Source: Flavobacteriales bacterium
Lineage (GTDB): Bacteria; Bacteroidota; Bacteroidia; Flavobacteriales_F; PHOS-HE28
Direction: 5' to 3'
Assembly (NCBI GenBank): GCA_016718655.1
Contig: JADKCV010000004.1
Location: forward strand, 129,618 to 193,617
DNA: 64,000 nt
This document shows positions 40,941 through 50,526 of this stretch, in pieces. The notes under the pieces were generated by a model, which was given only the letters and a program-made list of their open reading frames with translations, was not told the origin of the DNA and made no database searches. The position numbers and the translations under genes are program-made. Position 1 is the stretch's first letter. Every line of letters starts with the position of its first letter.

Positions 40941-42167
40941 CTAGTTGACCAATGACCGGTAGAGGGCGGTCATATCATTCACCAGGCGGGTGTAGTGGTA
41001 CCGTTCCTCCACATGGGGCCAGCCGCCGCCGCCCAACTGCTGCCGCAGGGCCCTGTCCTCCACCAAGCGCGTAAGGTCACGCACCAGTCCTGCGCGGTCA
41101 CCCGGTTCGCTCAGCAAGGCCGTACCACCCGGCACCACCACGTTCTCGATACCGCCCACCCGGGTGCTGATCACGGGCCGGCTCGCTGCCTGCGCCTCGA
41201 TCAGGCTCACCGGGGTGCCTTCGTTGAGGCTGGTCAGCATGGCGATGTCCACTCCGGCGTTCACGATGTCCACTTCCTTGATCCACGAGGTGTAGGTGAC
41301 CGTGGCACGATCCACCATGGGCCGGCCGTTGGCCCCGAACCCGAAGCCATGGCCGTTGAAGATCGGGCCTTGCACCATGCTCAAGCCGAGGTCCACGGTA
41401 CGCCGTTGCAACCGTTCCCGTTCCTCGCCATCACCCACGATGAACGCCCGGATTCGGGTTCCGGTGGCCTTGCTCACCTGCTGGATGACCTCAAGGAACA
41501 GGTCGTGGTTCTTGATGGGTACCAAGCGGCCCACGATCCCGATGGCTATTTCATCGTCCGCCACGCCATACACGCTGCGGAAGAGGGCCCGCTTTCGTTC
41601 CTGTTCGAAGTTGAACCGGCTCAGGTCGAATCCCAAGGGAATGACGGTCACCTTCTCGGCCGGACAGATCCGGTGCTCCTCCACCAGTTCGGTGCGCTGC
41701 TTTTCACTGATAGCGATGATCCGGGTGGAGCGGCCGGCCAGGAAGCGCTCGATCTGCTTGTACATGGCGGTGCGCACAGGGCCGAAATAGCTGTGGAACA
41801 CGTGGCCATGGAAGGTGTGTACGATGGCCTTCACACCCAACTCCGATGCGGCCATGCGCCCCACCGCACCCGCCTTGGCAGCATGGGTATGCACGATGTC
41901 CGGCTTGAATTCCCGGATCAGTTGCTTGATCCGCCGGTAGGCACCCCGGTCCCGCCAAGGGGCTACTTCGCGCTGCAGTTCGGGCAGTATCAGAGGTTTC
42001 ACACCCACCGCGTCCAGGATGTGGCTGCTACCTTCTTCGCTGGCCTCCTGGCTTCCACCTACCAGTAGGGTTTCGAAGTCATCGGGAAGGTAACGTGTCA
42101 GATAGGCGGCGTTGTGCGTGGGCCCGCCAAGGTTGAACCGGTTGAGGATGCGGAGGATACGCGGCAT
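40941..42167 (-). CDS. GT4 family glycosyltransferase
   Basis: 408 residues with two Rossmann halves. The N-terminal half has FNLGGPTHNAAYLTRYL and HTHAAKAGAVGRMAA; the C-terminal half has GIVGRLVPIKNHDLF, VGDGEERERL and the nucleotide-sugar segment NEGTPVSLIEAQAASRPV. The sugar donor cannot be read from sequence. It sits between asnB and the Wza-like gene in the same direction, so it probably adds a residue to the exported polymer. Its start lies inside the 3' end of the asnB reading frame (70-base overlap). Confidence 0.9.
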   Translation of the reverse strand: MPRILRILNRFNLGGPTHNAAYLTRYLPDDFETLLVGGSQEASEEGSSHILDAVGVKPLILPELQREVAPWRDRGAYRRIKQLIREFKPDIVHTHAAKAGAVGRMAASELGVKAIVHTFHGHVFHSYFGPVRTAMYKQIERFLAGRSTRIIAISEKQRTELVEEHRICPAEKVTVIPLGFDLSRFNFEQERKRALFRSVYGVADDEIAIGIVGRLVPIKNHDLFLEVIQQVSKATGTRIRAFIVGDGEERERLQRRTVDLGLSMVQGPIFNGHGFGFGANGRPMVDRATVTYTSWIKEVDIVNAGVDIAMLTSLNEGTPVSLIEAQAASRPVISTRVGGIENVVVPGGTALLSEPGDRAGLVRDLTRLVEDRALRQQLGGGGWPHVEERYHYTRLVNDMTALYRSLVN

Positions 42168-44070
42168 TCAGAGGGCGAGGTCCTGACCTGGAGGGGCCTG
42201 TCGGTCCGTTTCCACCGCTCCACCATGATATAGACGATGATGGCGTGTAAAGTTGCCTCTGCGGTACCCGGATCCACGGAGCGCAGCTGGCGAACCACCT
42301 GTTCCACCGCGGGCACGGAAAGTCCTGCTGCACTGATCCGGACCGGGGTCAGCGTGCTGTCCAGGAAGGACCTCAACGGACCGTTGAACAGTGCCAGAAG
42401 GGGGACTTCAAAGCCCTTCTTGCTCCGGCTCATCACCGTGGCGGGCAGCAAATGACCGAAGGTGGTGCGCAGCAGATGCTTGCCGCTGCCCTTGTGCAAC
42501 TTGCGTTCAGGTGCCAGTGCGAATGCCAGTTCCACCACGCGTTTGTCCAGGAAGGGCGTGCGCACCTCCAGGGCATGGGCCATGCTCGTGAGGTCCACCT
42601 TGTGCAGCATGTTGTTGGGCAGTGTGTTGAGCACGTCGCTCAGCAGCACGCCGTTCATGCCGGCAGGTCGGCGCCCGGCGCATCAGCATGGGCTTTCGCG
42701 CGGCCACCTCAGCAGCAGGGGCAGGGGTTCCCACCAGCTGGCGCGCCATGCTGGCATCGGTGAACGTCGTCAGCATCAACGACCGCGTGATGGGATCCAA
42801 CCGGGCAAAGCGGGCGAAGCGATCGAACTGCCGCACCTTGTCCTGCCAGGCATGTTTGCGGGAACGGGGAAGCACCCGCCACAGCGGTGCCAGGGCCACT
42901 ACCGCACGTTCGGTAGGTCCCGGGTCGGACCAACGCAGTTCGGCCTGGTGTTTCCGGTAGCCGCCGAACACCTCGTCCGCACCATCGCCACTGAGCGCCA
43001 CGGTCACGTGCTTGCGGGTGCGTTCGCACAATACGAAGCTGGGCAAGGCACTACTGTCGGTGAAGGGTTCGTCGATGGCGGCCAACAGACGTGGGTAGGC
43101 CTCCGCAAGTTCCTCGTGGGTGAGCCGGAAACTGTGGTGCGTGGTACCCAGGTGGGCCGCCACCTCCTCCGCGTAGGCGCTCTCGTCGTAGTAGCGGTCC
43201 TCGGCATAGCCGATGCTGAAGGTGTGCAGCGCGTTGTGGTGCTTGGCGGCAAGGGCGGTCACAATGCTACTGTCCACTCCGCCGCTCAGGAAGGTGCCCA
43301 CGGGAACATCGGCCACCAGGCGAAGGCGCACGGCATCATCGAGCAGGTGAAGAGGGCTGCTGTCCCGCATCCCCCTTGGGTGTCTGGCCGATGGCATCGG
43401 GCAGGTGGTACCACCGCTCTTCGCGCACGCCTGTGGCCTCCACGTGCAAGGCATGGCCGGGCAACAGTTTGTGTATGCCGGTGTGGATGGTGGCCGGGGC
43501 AGGTATGAACTGGTGCAGGAAGAGCTGCTCCACGGAAGCGTTATCCACGGTGCGTGGGGCACCCATGGCCGTAAGCGCGCGGAGTTCACTGCCGAACAGG
43601 AACCGGCCATCCGCTTCGCACCAGAGCAGGGGCTTCACCCCGTACCGGTCGCGGGCCAGGAACAGGGTGTCGGTGGCCGCGTCGTGTATGGCCAGGGCGA
43701 AGAACCCATTGAGGTCGTGCAGGAACGCCGGTCCTTTCACGGTGAACAGGCGTAGCACCACTTCGGTATCGGTTCGGCTCCTGAACCGATGCCCACTGGC
43801 CTCCAATTCCGCGCGCAGGGCTTGGAAGTTGAAGACCTCCCCGTTGAAGACGATGGTGTAGCGGTCACCCTCCAGGGTGAACGGTTGGTGACCCGCGGGG
43901 CTGGTATCGATGACGCTCAGGCGGCGGTGTCCCAGCACGGCGCGACCTCGTGCATACACGCCCTCATCGTCCGGACCGCGATGTGCGATGCACCGCAATG
44001 CAGCGTGGATCCGCTCGCCCGTGGTGGGTCGTGCTGGGTCGATCTGGTAGGATCCGGCGATGCCGCACAT
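42098..44070 (-). CDS. asnB: Asparagine synthase-like glutamine amidotransferase (two frameshifts)
   Basis: About 650 residues after repair. The ATG at 44070 places the nucleophile cysteine second (MCGIAGSYQ), as required for class II glutamine amidotransferases. The synthase half has FLSGGVDSSIVTALAA and ALSGDGADEVFGGY. The frame breaks in the C run 43371-43375 (one base too many) and again between 42660 and 42690; the reading then continues MNGVLLSDVLNTLPNNMLHK to a stop at 42098. Within a polysaccharide locus these enzymes often amidate sugars rather than make asparagine; that role is inferred. The final ~25 residues overlap the next gene and may be an artefact of another indel. Confidence 0.87.
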
Positions 44071-44147
44071 GGGCCGTTGATCATGGGTTCCACCTGTCGG
44101 GTGTTGCGCCTGTGGCACACCACCTGCGGGTCGGACAGGTCCGCCCC

Positions 44148-45536
44148 CTACAGGTGGATCACCTCACCGTATGCCGCGGCCGCCGCTTCCATGATGGCCT
44201 CGCTCATCGTGGGGTGGGGGTGTACGGTCTTGATGATCTCGTGGCCCGTGGTCTCCAACTTGCGGATGCTCACGCACTCGGCGATCATCTCGGTCACGTT
44301 CGCACCGATCATGTGGGCGCCCAGCAGTTCGCCATACTTGGCATCGAAGATCAACTTCACGAAACCGTCCTTGTTGCCCCCCGCACTGGCCTTGCCGCTG
44401 GCGCTGAAGGGGAACTTGCCGATCTTGATGTCCAACCCCTTGTCCTTGGCCTGCTTCTCGGTCATGCCCACGCTGGCCACCTCGGGGCTGCAATAGGTGC
44501 AACCGGGGATGTTGTTGTAGTCCAGCTTCTCGGGGTGGTGCCCTGCGATCTTCTCCACGCAGATGATGCCCTCCGCGCTGGCCACGTGTGCCAAGGCTTG
44601 GCCGGGTGTGCAGTCACCGATGGCGTAGTAGCCCGGGATGTTGGTGGCGTAGTAGCCGTCCACGGTGATCTTGCCCTTGTCGGTGACGATGCCCACCTCT
44701 TCGAGGCCGATACCTTCCAGGTTGGCCACGATGCCGGCGGCGCTGAGTACGATGTCACACTCGATCACCTGTTCGCCCTTTGCGGTCTTCACGGTCACCT
44801 TGCAGCCCTTGCCGCTGGTGTCCACCTTGGTCACTTCGGCGCTGGTCATCACCTCGATGCCCTGCTTCTTGAAGCTCTTCTCCAGTTGCTTGCTCACCTC
44901 CTCGTCCTCCACAGGCACCACATTGGGCATGAACTCCACCAGGGTCACCTTGGTGCCGATGGCGTTGTAGAAGTAGGCGAACTCGCTGCCGATGGCACCG
45001 CTGCCCACCACCACCATGCTCTTCGGCTGCTCGGCCAGTACCATGGCCTCGCGGTAGCCGATGATCTTCTTGCCGTCCTGGGGCAGAGCCGGCAATGCGC
45101 GGCTTCGTGCGCCGGTGGCGATGATGATGTTCTTGCCTTCCACCACCTGCTTCTTGCCGTCGGCGCCGATCACTTCGATCTTCTTACCGGGCTGCAGCTT
45201 GCCGGTGCCCATGATCACGTCGATCTTGTTCTTCTTCATGAGGAACTGGACCCCCTTGCTCATGCCATCGGCAACCCCACGGCTGCGGGCCACGATGGCC
45301 TTCATATCGGGCGTGCCGGCGGCCACGGTGATGCCGTAATCCTTGGCGTGCTGGATGTACTCGAACACCTGGGCGCTTTTCAGCAGTGCCTTGGTGGGAA
45401 TGCACCCCCAGTTCAGGCAGATGCCGCCCAAGGCTTCTTTCTCGATGACGGCCGTCTTCAGGCCGAGTTGGCTGGCGCGGATGGCGGCCACGTAGCCACC
45501 AGGGCCAGTGCCGAGAACGATCAGGTCGTAGGTCAT
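44148..45536 (-). CDS. lpdA: Dihydrolipoyl dehydrogenase
   Basis: A 462-residue FAD enzyme that reoxidises lipoamide (E3) in 2-oxoacid dehydrogenase complexes. It has the FAD motif GTGPGGYVAAIRA, the redox disulfide GGICLNWGCIPTK, the NAD motif VGSGAIGSEFAYFY, GDCTPGQALAHVA, and the C-terminal catalytic HPHPTMSE. I start it at the ATG at 45536; the upstream in-frame extension is only the translated G-rich tract. It is divergent from the membrane-protein cluster and 77 bases from asnB. Confidence 0.96.
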   Translation of the reverse strand: MTYDLIVLGTGPGGYVAAIRASQLGLKTAVIEKEALGGICLNWGCIPTKALLKSAQVFEYIQHAKDYGITVAAGTPDMKAIVARSRGVADGMSKGVQFLMKKNKIDVIMGTGKLQPGKKIEVIGADGKKQVVEGKNIIIATGARSRALPALPQDGKKIIGYREAMVLAEQPKSMVVVGSGAIGSEFAYFYNAIGTKVTLVEFMPNVVPVEDEEVSKQLEKSFKKQGIEVMTSAEVTKVDTSGKGCKVTVKTAKGEQVIECDIVLSAAGIVANLEGIGLEEVGIVTDKGKITVDGYYATNIPGYYAIGDCTPGQALAHVASAEGIICVEKIAGHHPEKLDYNNIPGCTYCSPEVASVGMTEKQAKDKGLDIKIGKFPFSASGKASAGGNKDGFVKLIFDAKYGELLGAHMIGANVTEMIAECVSIRKLETTGHEIIKTVHPHPTMSEAIMEAAAAAYGEVIHL

Positions 45537-45563
45537 TGCGTTGGAAGGCGATTGTTCGGGGGG

Positions 45564-45571
45564 CGAAGGTA
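45564..45571 (-). promoter_or_regulatory. -7 promoter box of lpdA
   Basis: Minus-strand TACCTTCG matches TAnnTTTG at seven of eight positions, 27 bases before the ATG. Confidence 0.3.
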
Positions 45572-45592
45572 AGGGCGGGCGGGGATGTGGAG

Positions 45593-45740
45593 TGGGAGCA
45601 GGGGCAGGAGCAAGGGCAGAAGGCAGGCAGGGCAGGCAGGGGCAGGAGCAGGGGCAGGGGCAGGAGCAGGGGCAGGAGCAGGGGCAGGAGGCAGGGGCAG
45701 GAGCAGGGGCAGGAGCAAGGGCAGGAGCAGGGGCGCAGGG
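45593..45740 (+). repeat. G-rich hexamer repeat tract
   Basis: About 150 bases made of alternating GGGGCA and GGAGCA units with a few GGCAGG variants. The plus strand holds many runs of three or four guanines at short spacing, so G-quadruplex formation is possible. The tract fills the divergent space between lpdA and the membrane-protein cluster, immediately upstream of the -7 box at 45743. Confidence 0.9.
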
Positions 45741-45742
45741 TC

Positions 45743-45750
45743 TACCTTGG
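45743..45750 (+). promoter_or_regulatory. -7 promoter box downstream of the G-rich tract
   Basis: TACCTTGG matches TAnnTTTG at seven of eight positions, 19 bases before the ATG at 45770. Its -33 region would fall inside the G-rich hexamer tract. Confidence 0.35.
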
Positions 45751-45769
45751 CGGACCGAACAGCCACGCC

Positions 45770-46274
45770 ATGGAAACCAGTGCACTACCACCGATCACCG
45801 TCCTTTCTCCCGCCGATGCGGACGAATTACAGAAGGGCGCGCGTTGGGCGCGGTTCCTGGGCGTTGTGGGGATGGTGCTGGCCGGCCTGATGCTGGTGAT
45901 GGGCATTTTCTTCGGGAGCCTCATGCAGTGGGTGTTGCGCATGCAAGCAGCCGGCACTGCCTCCCGAAATGGCAGGCATGCCACCCTCTGGTCTGGAGAG
46001 CATGTTGGGCATGATGGGGGTGTTCTACGCAGTGATCTTCCTGGCATGCGCGGTCCTCTACTTCGTACCATCGCTCTTTCTTTACCAGCACGGCACCCGA
46101 ATGCGGTTGGCGTTCCGCTCGGGGTTCGATGCGCCTGCCTTCCACAGTGGGGTGCAAGCCTTGCGCAAGCTGTTCACCTTCATGGGCATCCTCACCCTGA
46201 TCATGCTGGTCCTCTACGGCCTCTTCTTCATCGTGGGTGTGTTGGGTGTGCTGGCGGCCACCATGGGCCATTGA
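45770..46274 (+). CDS. Small membrane protein resembling DUF5362 (one frameshift)
   Basis: About 168 residues after one indel near 45950-45965 (MQAAGTA joins LPPEMAGMPPSGLESMLGMM). The cytoplasmic N-terminus has LSPADADELQKGARWARFLG, then a helix VVGMVLAGLMLVMGIFFGSL, a second (VFYAVIFLACAVLYFVPSLFL), an amphipathic stretch with HSGVQALRKLF, and a last helix (MGILTLIMLVLYGLFFIVGV). This matches my memory of the DUF5362 family; function is unknown. It heads a run of three similar small membrane proteins on the plus strand. Confidence 0.7.
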
Positions 46275-46359
46275 GCCGTTGCACCAAGGCGTGTGATGAG
46301 CGGTGATCCACCTGTTCCGGCCAAGGTGCTACTTTGTGTCGCCAAACCCTTCACGAACC

Positions 46360-46851
46360 ATGGACACCACTACCCCGGGCACCCGCCCCACGTTCCTCAC
46401 CGTGCTTTGCATCCTCAGCTTCCTCATGGGGGCTTGGGGATTATGGAATGGCATCGAGGGCGCCTTCACGGACCAGCCCCAGCGCGACCTGGAGGAGGCC
46501 CGTACCGAGATGGAGACGGCCATGGCCGAGTTGGAAGGCCAGGGCGGTGACTTCGCGGTGAAGATGATGGAGTCGGGTATGGCCATGGCAGAGACCGCGG
46601 CGGCCAATGCCGTTCCCTTGGGATACATCGGTCTGTTGGCATCCGCGCTGAGCTTGCTCGGTGTGTGGATGATGTGGAACCTGAAGCGCACCGGGTACTG
46701 GATCTACATCGTGGCCAGTATCGCCGGGCTCTTCCTGCCGTTCATCTTCATCGGCTTCAGCACCTTGGGCCTGTTGAGCCTTGGTTTTGGCGCGTTCATC
46801 ACCATTCTCTTCATCGTGCTCTACGGCCTCAACCTGAAGCATATGAGCTGA
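46360..46851 (+). CDS. Small four-helix membrane protein of unknown function
   Basis: 163 residues from the ATG at 46360. A first helix (~9-27) is followed by a polar, acidic region (~30-75, rich in Glu and Met) that probably lies outside the membrane, then three closely spaced helices (~82-100, 112-130, 136-155). I recognise no family. It lies 85 bases after the DUF5362-like gene and ends just before a strong hairpin terminator. The topology resembles both neighbours, suggesting related origins. Confidence 0.75.
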   Translation: MDTTTPGTRPTFLTVLCILSFLMGAWGLWNGIEGAFTDQPQRDLEEARTEMETAMAELEGQGGDFAVKMMESGMAMAETAAANAVPLGYIGLLASALSLLGVWMMWNLKRTGYWIYIVASIAGLFLPFIFIGFSTLGLLSLGFGAFITILFIVLYGLNLKHMS

Positions 46852-46869
46852 TCGCTCTTACCGCTATAC

Positions 46870-46912
46870 AACGCCGCCGGAACATCCCACGAGGGAGCGC
46901 TCCGGCGGCGTT
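46870..46912 (+). terminator. Strong hairpin terminator
   Basis: A perfect 12-base stem (AACGCCGCCGGA with TCCGGCGGCGTT) and 19-base loop, starting 18 bases after the stop of the four-helix membrane protein gene. A poly-T tail is not obvious. Confidence 0.75.
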
Positions 46913-47012
46913 GGCGTTCCGATGCACGTTCAGTTGGGGGATGGCCGATCGGTCCACCGACCATGCGGGTAGCATGCGTCCCGGCAAGGTCCCTCACCTC
47001 CTTTCCTTACCG

Positions 47013-47020
47013 CACCTTTG
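47013..47020 (+). promoter_or_regulatory. -7 promoter box of the third membrane protein gene
   Basis: CACCTTTG matches TAnnTTTG at seven of eight positions and ends five bases before the ATG at 47026, predicting an almost leaderless transcript. Confidence 0.35.
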
Positions 47021-47025
47021 TCCCC

Positions 47026-47511
47026 ATGCCCACCCACTTCCTGCCCGACGAACAGGGCCTCACCACCCGCCCGGACCTCATCAACGTCCTGGGCATCCTC
47101 ACGTTCATCAACAGCGGCTTCTTCATCCTCATCTATGGCATCGGTGCGTTGGGCATGGCGGCCGTGGCGCAGACCCCGGTGGAGGAGTTCATTGCCTTGG
47201 TCCGTGAAAGTGCCGGTGCCTACCTGCAGCCCGCACAGTTGGATGAGATGGATGGTCTCATCCGTATCCTGCACACGCATGGTGCCGCGCTCATGCTCAT
47301 CTACCTCGTGCGTACCATCCTGCGGCTTATCGGGTCTGTGGGCATCTGGCGAGGCCGGCGCATCGGGTTCCACCTCTATGCGGGCGCCCAACTCGTGGGC
47401 CTCTTCGTGCCACACCTCATCCTTCCGTGGGCCCTGCTCGGGTTCTTCGGCCCGCTCATGACCGTGGGCATCACCGCGCTGTACGGGTCGCAGTACAAGC
47501 GCTTGGGGTAG
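47026..47511 (+). CDS. Small membrane protein of unknown function
   Basis: 161 residues. Helices at ~17-40 (VLGILTFINSGFFILIYGIG), ~85-105, ~115-130 and ~135-152; an extracytoplasmic acidic segment (~50-80, with VEEFIALVRESAGAYLQPAQ) follows the first helix, the same plan as the previous gene. The start at 47026 is supported by the -7-like box directly ahead. I recognise no family; it is probably a diverged paralogue of the preceding membrane proteins, though in a separate transcription unit. Confidence 0.72.
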   Translation: MPTHFLPDEQGLTTRPDLINVLGILTFINSGFFILIYGIGALGMAAVAQTPVEEFIALVRESAGAYLQPAQLDEMDGLIRILHTHGAALMLIYLVRTILRLIGSVGIWRGRRIGFHLYAGAQLVGLFVPHLILPWALLGFFGPLMTVGITALYGSQYKRLG

Positions 47512-47615
47512 GGGCGAGGTGTTCCTGGGCAACGTTCATCCGACCTCCACCCGGCCCCATCCCGAGAACTCGTGATGGACAGCCCGTCCCGCGGTCCCGC
47601 ATGGTCACATACCCC

Positions 47616-47623
47616 TAATTTCG
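47616..47623 (+). promoter_or_regulatory. -7 promoter box of the serine hydrolase gene
   Basis: TAATTTCG matches TAnnTTTG at seven of eight positions, seven bases before the ATG at 47631; a leaderless or near-leaderless transcript is predicted. Confidence 0.35.
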
Positions 47624-47630
47624 GACCACC

Positions 47631-49504
47631 ATGACCACCGCCCGACTCCTGTTCCTGCTTCTTTCCGGTGTACCTGTAGTGCTTTCGGCCCAGACCGGTA
47701 TCCCCGTGTCCGGCATGACCGCGTGCGATACGCAGGTGCAGTCCTTGTTGAACACCTACGGCATACCGGGCGCACAGTTCGCCCTGGCACGCAACGGGAA
47801 GTTGGTCTATGACCGGGCCTTCGGTCATGCCGACCTGCAAGGCCTGGAACCCACCCGGCCCGACCACTTGTTCCGCGTCGCGAGCGTCTCCAAGCCCATC
47901 ACCGCAGTGGCCATCATGCAGCTGGTGCAGAACGGTGAACTGGCGCTTTCCGACCAGGTGTTCGGCACCGGCGGGGTGCTGGGGGAACATCCCTACCTCC
48001 AAGAAGTGGATTACACGGATCAGCGGTTGGAGGACATCACCGTGGAACACCTGCTGCGGCACACGGGAGGGTGGGACCGCGACATCAACTGTTTCCCAAC
48101 GCCCACCACACCCTACACCTGGACCACCCCGGGTTGCGACCCCATCAGCGCGCCGTTGCATGTGGCGGCCACACTCGGCGAGAGCAACCCCATTGCCAAG
48201 GAAGCGCTCGTGCGCTTCCTGATGGAGCGTGGCCTGGACCATACACCGGGCACGGTGTACGCCTATTCCAACATCGGCTACCTGGTGCTCGGTCTGGTGA
48301 TCGAGGAGGTGACCGGCATGTCCTACGAGAACCATGTGCGGACCACGGTGTTCGAGCCCTTGGGGATCTGCGATGCGCACGTGGGCCGCAATCTGCTCTC
48401 GGACAAGTTGGAGCGTGAGGTGGAGTACGAAGGGGAAGGGTACACCACACCGAGTTGCTATGGCACCGCAGCGCAGTACCCTGGGAGTATGGCGGGTGGA
48501 ACCTGGAGGCCATGGATGCGCACGGTGGCTGGGTGCTCAGTGCGCGCGAACTGGTGAAGCTGCTCGTGGCCGTGGACGGCTTCAGCACCAAGCCGGACAT
48601 GCTCTCCAGCGCAAGCATCGCCACCATGACGGCCTCCAGTGGCACCAATGCGAACTATGCCTTGGGCTGGTCGGTGAACAGTGCGAACAACTGGTGGCAC
48701 ACGGGCGCCTTGGATGGCACCGCCTCCATGATCGTGCGTTCCTCCAATGGCTACACATGGGCGTTGCTACTGAACAAGCGCTTGACCAACGCACAGGCCA
48801 ACGCGTTCTGGGGCGCGGTGGATGGACTGGGGTGGAACTGCATCGCCGGCACATCGAGCTGGCCCACGCACGACCTCATGGCCATGCCCCTTGCCAATGC
48901 CACCGACCTCACCGCGTTGCCCCTGGGCGGCGGTGGGGTGCAGGTGCAATGCACGGCAGGCGATGGCGACGGCCGCTTGGTGGTGGTGCGCCCCGCAGGC
49001 ACTCCCTTGGCCTTCCCGGTGGATGGGGTGGACTACCAGGCCAACACCACCTATGGGCTGGGCGACGACCTGGGCAACGGCACCTATGTGGTCTCCACCG
49101 GCACGGCCACGTCCATCACGGTGGATGGGTTCACCGGCCCGGGGAACCACGTGGTCAGCGTGTTCGAATACACCAGGAACGCCGCCACCGGCCAGTATGC
49201 CTTGTACAAGCGGTGTGGGCGAAGCGATGTGGAGGTGAACGGAAGCTCCGGGGTCGGTGTGGGCGAAACGGGTCCTGCGTCGGCAGACCTGTTGGTACTG
49301 CGCGGCACCGCGTTGGAATTGGTTTCCGCAGCAGCCACCGCCAGGGTGGTGGAACTGGTGGACGGGCAAGGGCGGGTGGTGCTGTCGCGGACCATCGCCC
49401 CCGGGCGTCCCATCGACCTCAGTGGCCTGGCCGCCGGTGTCTACACTGCTCGATCGGTGGAGCGGGATGCCGTCCTGGCCGCACAACGCATCGCGCTCCG
49501 ATAG
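47631..49504 (+). CDS. Secreted serine hydrolase of the beta-lactamase/D-peptidase family with T9SS domain (one frameshift)
   Basis: About 624 residues after repair. The signal peptide ends near SAQ (~20). The class C-type fold has SxxK in VASVSKPITA and the tyrosine motif in YAYSNIGY. The frame breaks at the GGG run 48483-48485; the second part continues YGGWNLEAMDAHGGWVLSA, typical of this family, then a beta domain and a C-terminal type A sorting domain (VVELVDGQGRVVLSRTI ... AGVYTARS). Substrates could be peptidoglycan peptides, D-amino peptides or esters. It is exported and probably surface-displayed. Confidence 0.83.
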
Positions 49505-49593
49505 GCGCTACGGCATCGGGGCCACTACGTGGCGACGCGTTCGGACCGTGAAGGCATGGTCCACCACGTTGCGCAGGGTCTCCAACGTGCATG

Positions 49594-49601
49594 TACCTTG
49601 G
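49594..49601 (+). promoter_or_regulatory. -7 promoter box of the esterase gene
   Basis: TACCTTGG matches TAnnTTTG at seven of eight positions, with a TTG 22 bases further upstream (49569-49571), near the expected -33 element. The ATG at 49654 is 52 bases downstream. Confidence 0.4.
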
Positions 49602-49653
49602 CGGGCAGCGGGCACGTGCCTTTTCGCGAAGTGCCCACCACGCTCAGCGCACC

Positions 49654-50508
49654 ATGAACGCACATCGCCCCATGCGCATCGCCCTTCTTGCCCTGTTCCT
49701 CGTTGCCACCACCGCCCGTGCGCAACGCGCTGCACACGCACCAGCCCAGCGCGTGGGTAGCCCGCAGCCCTACACCATCGGCGTCATCGAGACGCTGCAT
49801 TCCACCATCCTGGGCGAGGACCGTATCCTCAACATCCACCTGCCGCCCGGTTACGCGGCCGATACCGTGGCGAACTACCCGGTCATCTTCCTGCTCGATG
49901 GCAGTGCCGAGGAGGATTTCGTGCACGTGGTGGGTGGGCTGCAGTTCGCCAGTTACCCGTGGATCCAATGGGTGCCACCCAGCATCGTGGTGGGTATCGC
50001 CAACGTGGACCGCAGACGCGACCTCACCTTTCCCACCACCATCGCGGCCGATAAGGAGAAGTACCCCACCACGGGCGGGTCGGTGGCCTTCCAGCAGTTC
50101 CTGGCCCACGAGCTCGTTCCTTTCATCACCAGCAACTACCGGGCTGGCGGGCCCCACACGCTCATCGGTCAAAGCCTGGGCGGCCTCCTGGCCACCGAGG
50201 TGCTGTTCCGCATGCCCTACCTCTTCCAGCACTACCTCATCGTCAGCCCCAGCTTGTGGTGGGACGGCGGCACGGTGTTCGACCTCCCGCACGATGCCTG
50301 GATGGCGCCGGACATCGGGGTGGCCAGTGTGTATGTGGCGGTCGGGCAGGAGGGGCCGGGCATGGTGAAACCCGCCAACCGCCTCGCCGCCCTGCTCCGC
50401 AAGGAGAGCCAGGCCCGCATCGGCTATCGGTACTACACCGACATGGACCACGCCAACATCCTGCACCGCGCGGTGATGGACTACTTCCAGTGGAGGAGTG
50501 GGAAGTAG
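49654..50508 (+). CDS. Exported alpha/beta-hydrolase esterase (esterase D / IroE-like)
   Basis: 284 residues from the ATG at 49654, with a second possible start six codons later; both give a signal peptide ending TARAQ. The esterase_D fold is shown by LNIHLPPGYAAD, YPVIFLLDGSAEEDF, the nucleophile elbow GQSLGGLLATEVLF and the catalytic histidine in MDHANILH. Relatives cleave siderophore or other ester bonds in the periplasm, but no iron gene is nearby, so the substrate is open. It ends 18 bases from the convergent propeller gene. Confidence 0.88.
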   Translation: MNAHRPMRIALLALFLVATTARAQRAAHAPAQRVGSPQPYTIGVIETLHSTILGEDRILNIHLPPGYAADTVANYPVIFLLDGSAEEDFVHVVGGLQFASYPWIQWVPPSIVVGIANVDRRRDLTFPTTIAADKEKYPTTGGSVAFQQFLAHELVPFITSNYRAGGPHTLIGQSLGGLLATEVLFRMPYLFQHYLIVSPSLWWDGGTVFDLPHDAWMAPDIGVASVYVAVGQEGPGMVKPANRLAALLRKESQARIGYRYYTDMDHANILHRAVMDYFQWRSGK

Positions 50509-50526
50509 CCCAGCGTGCCGACACCC

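Noticed and set aside
44148..45572. A 540-codon plus-strand frame covering lpdA
   Set aside because: It is antisense to a fully motif-complete dihydrolipoyl dehydrogenase and yields a Leu/His/Ala-rich product with no domain.
45537..45791. Pro/Ala/Cys-rich N-terminal extension of lpdA
   Set aside because: It is the translation of the G-rich hexamer tract; the enzyme's FAD motif begins right after the ATG at 45536.
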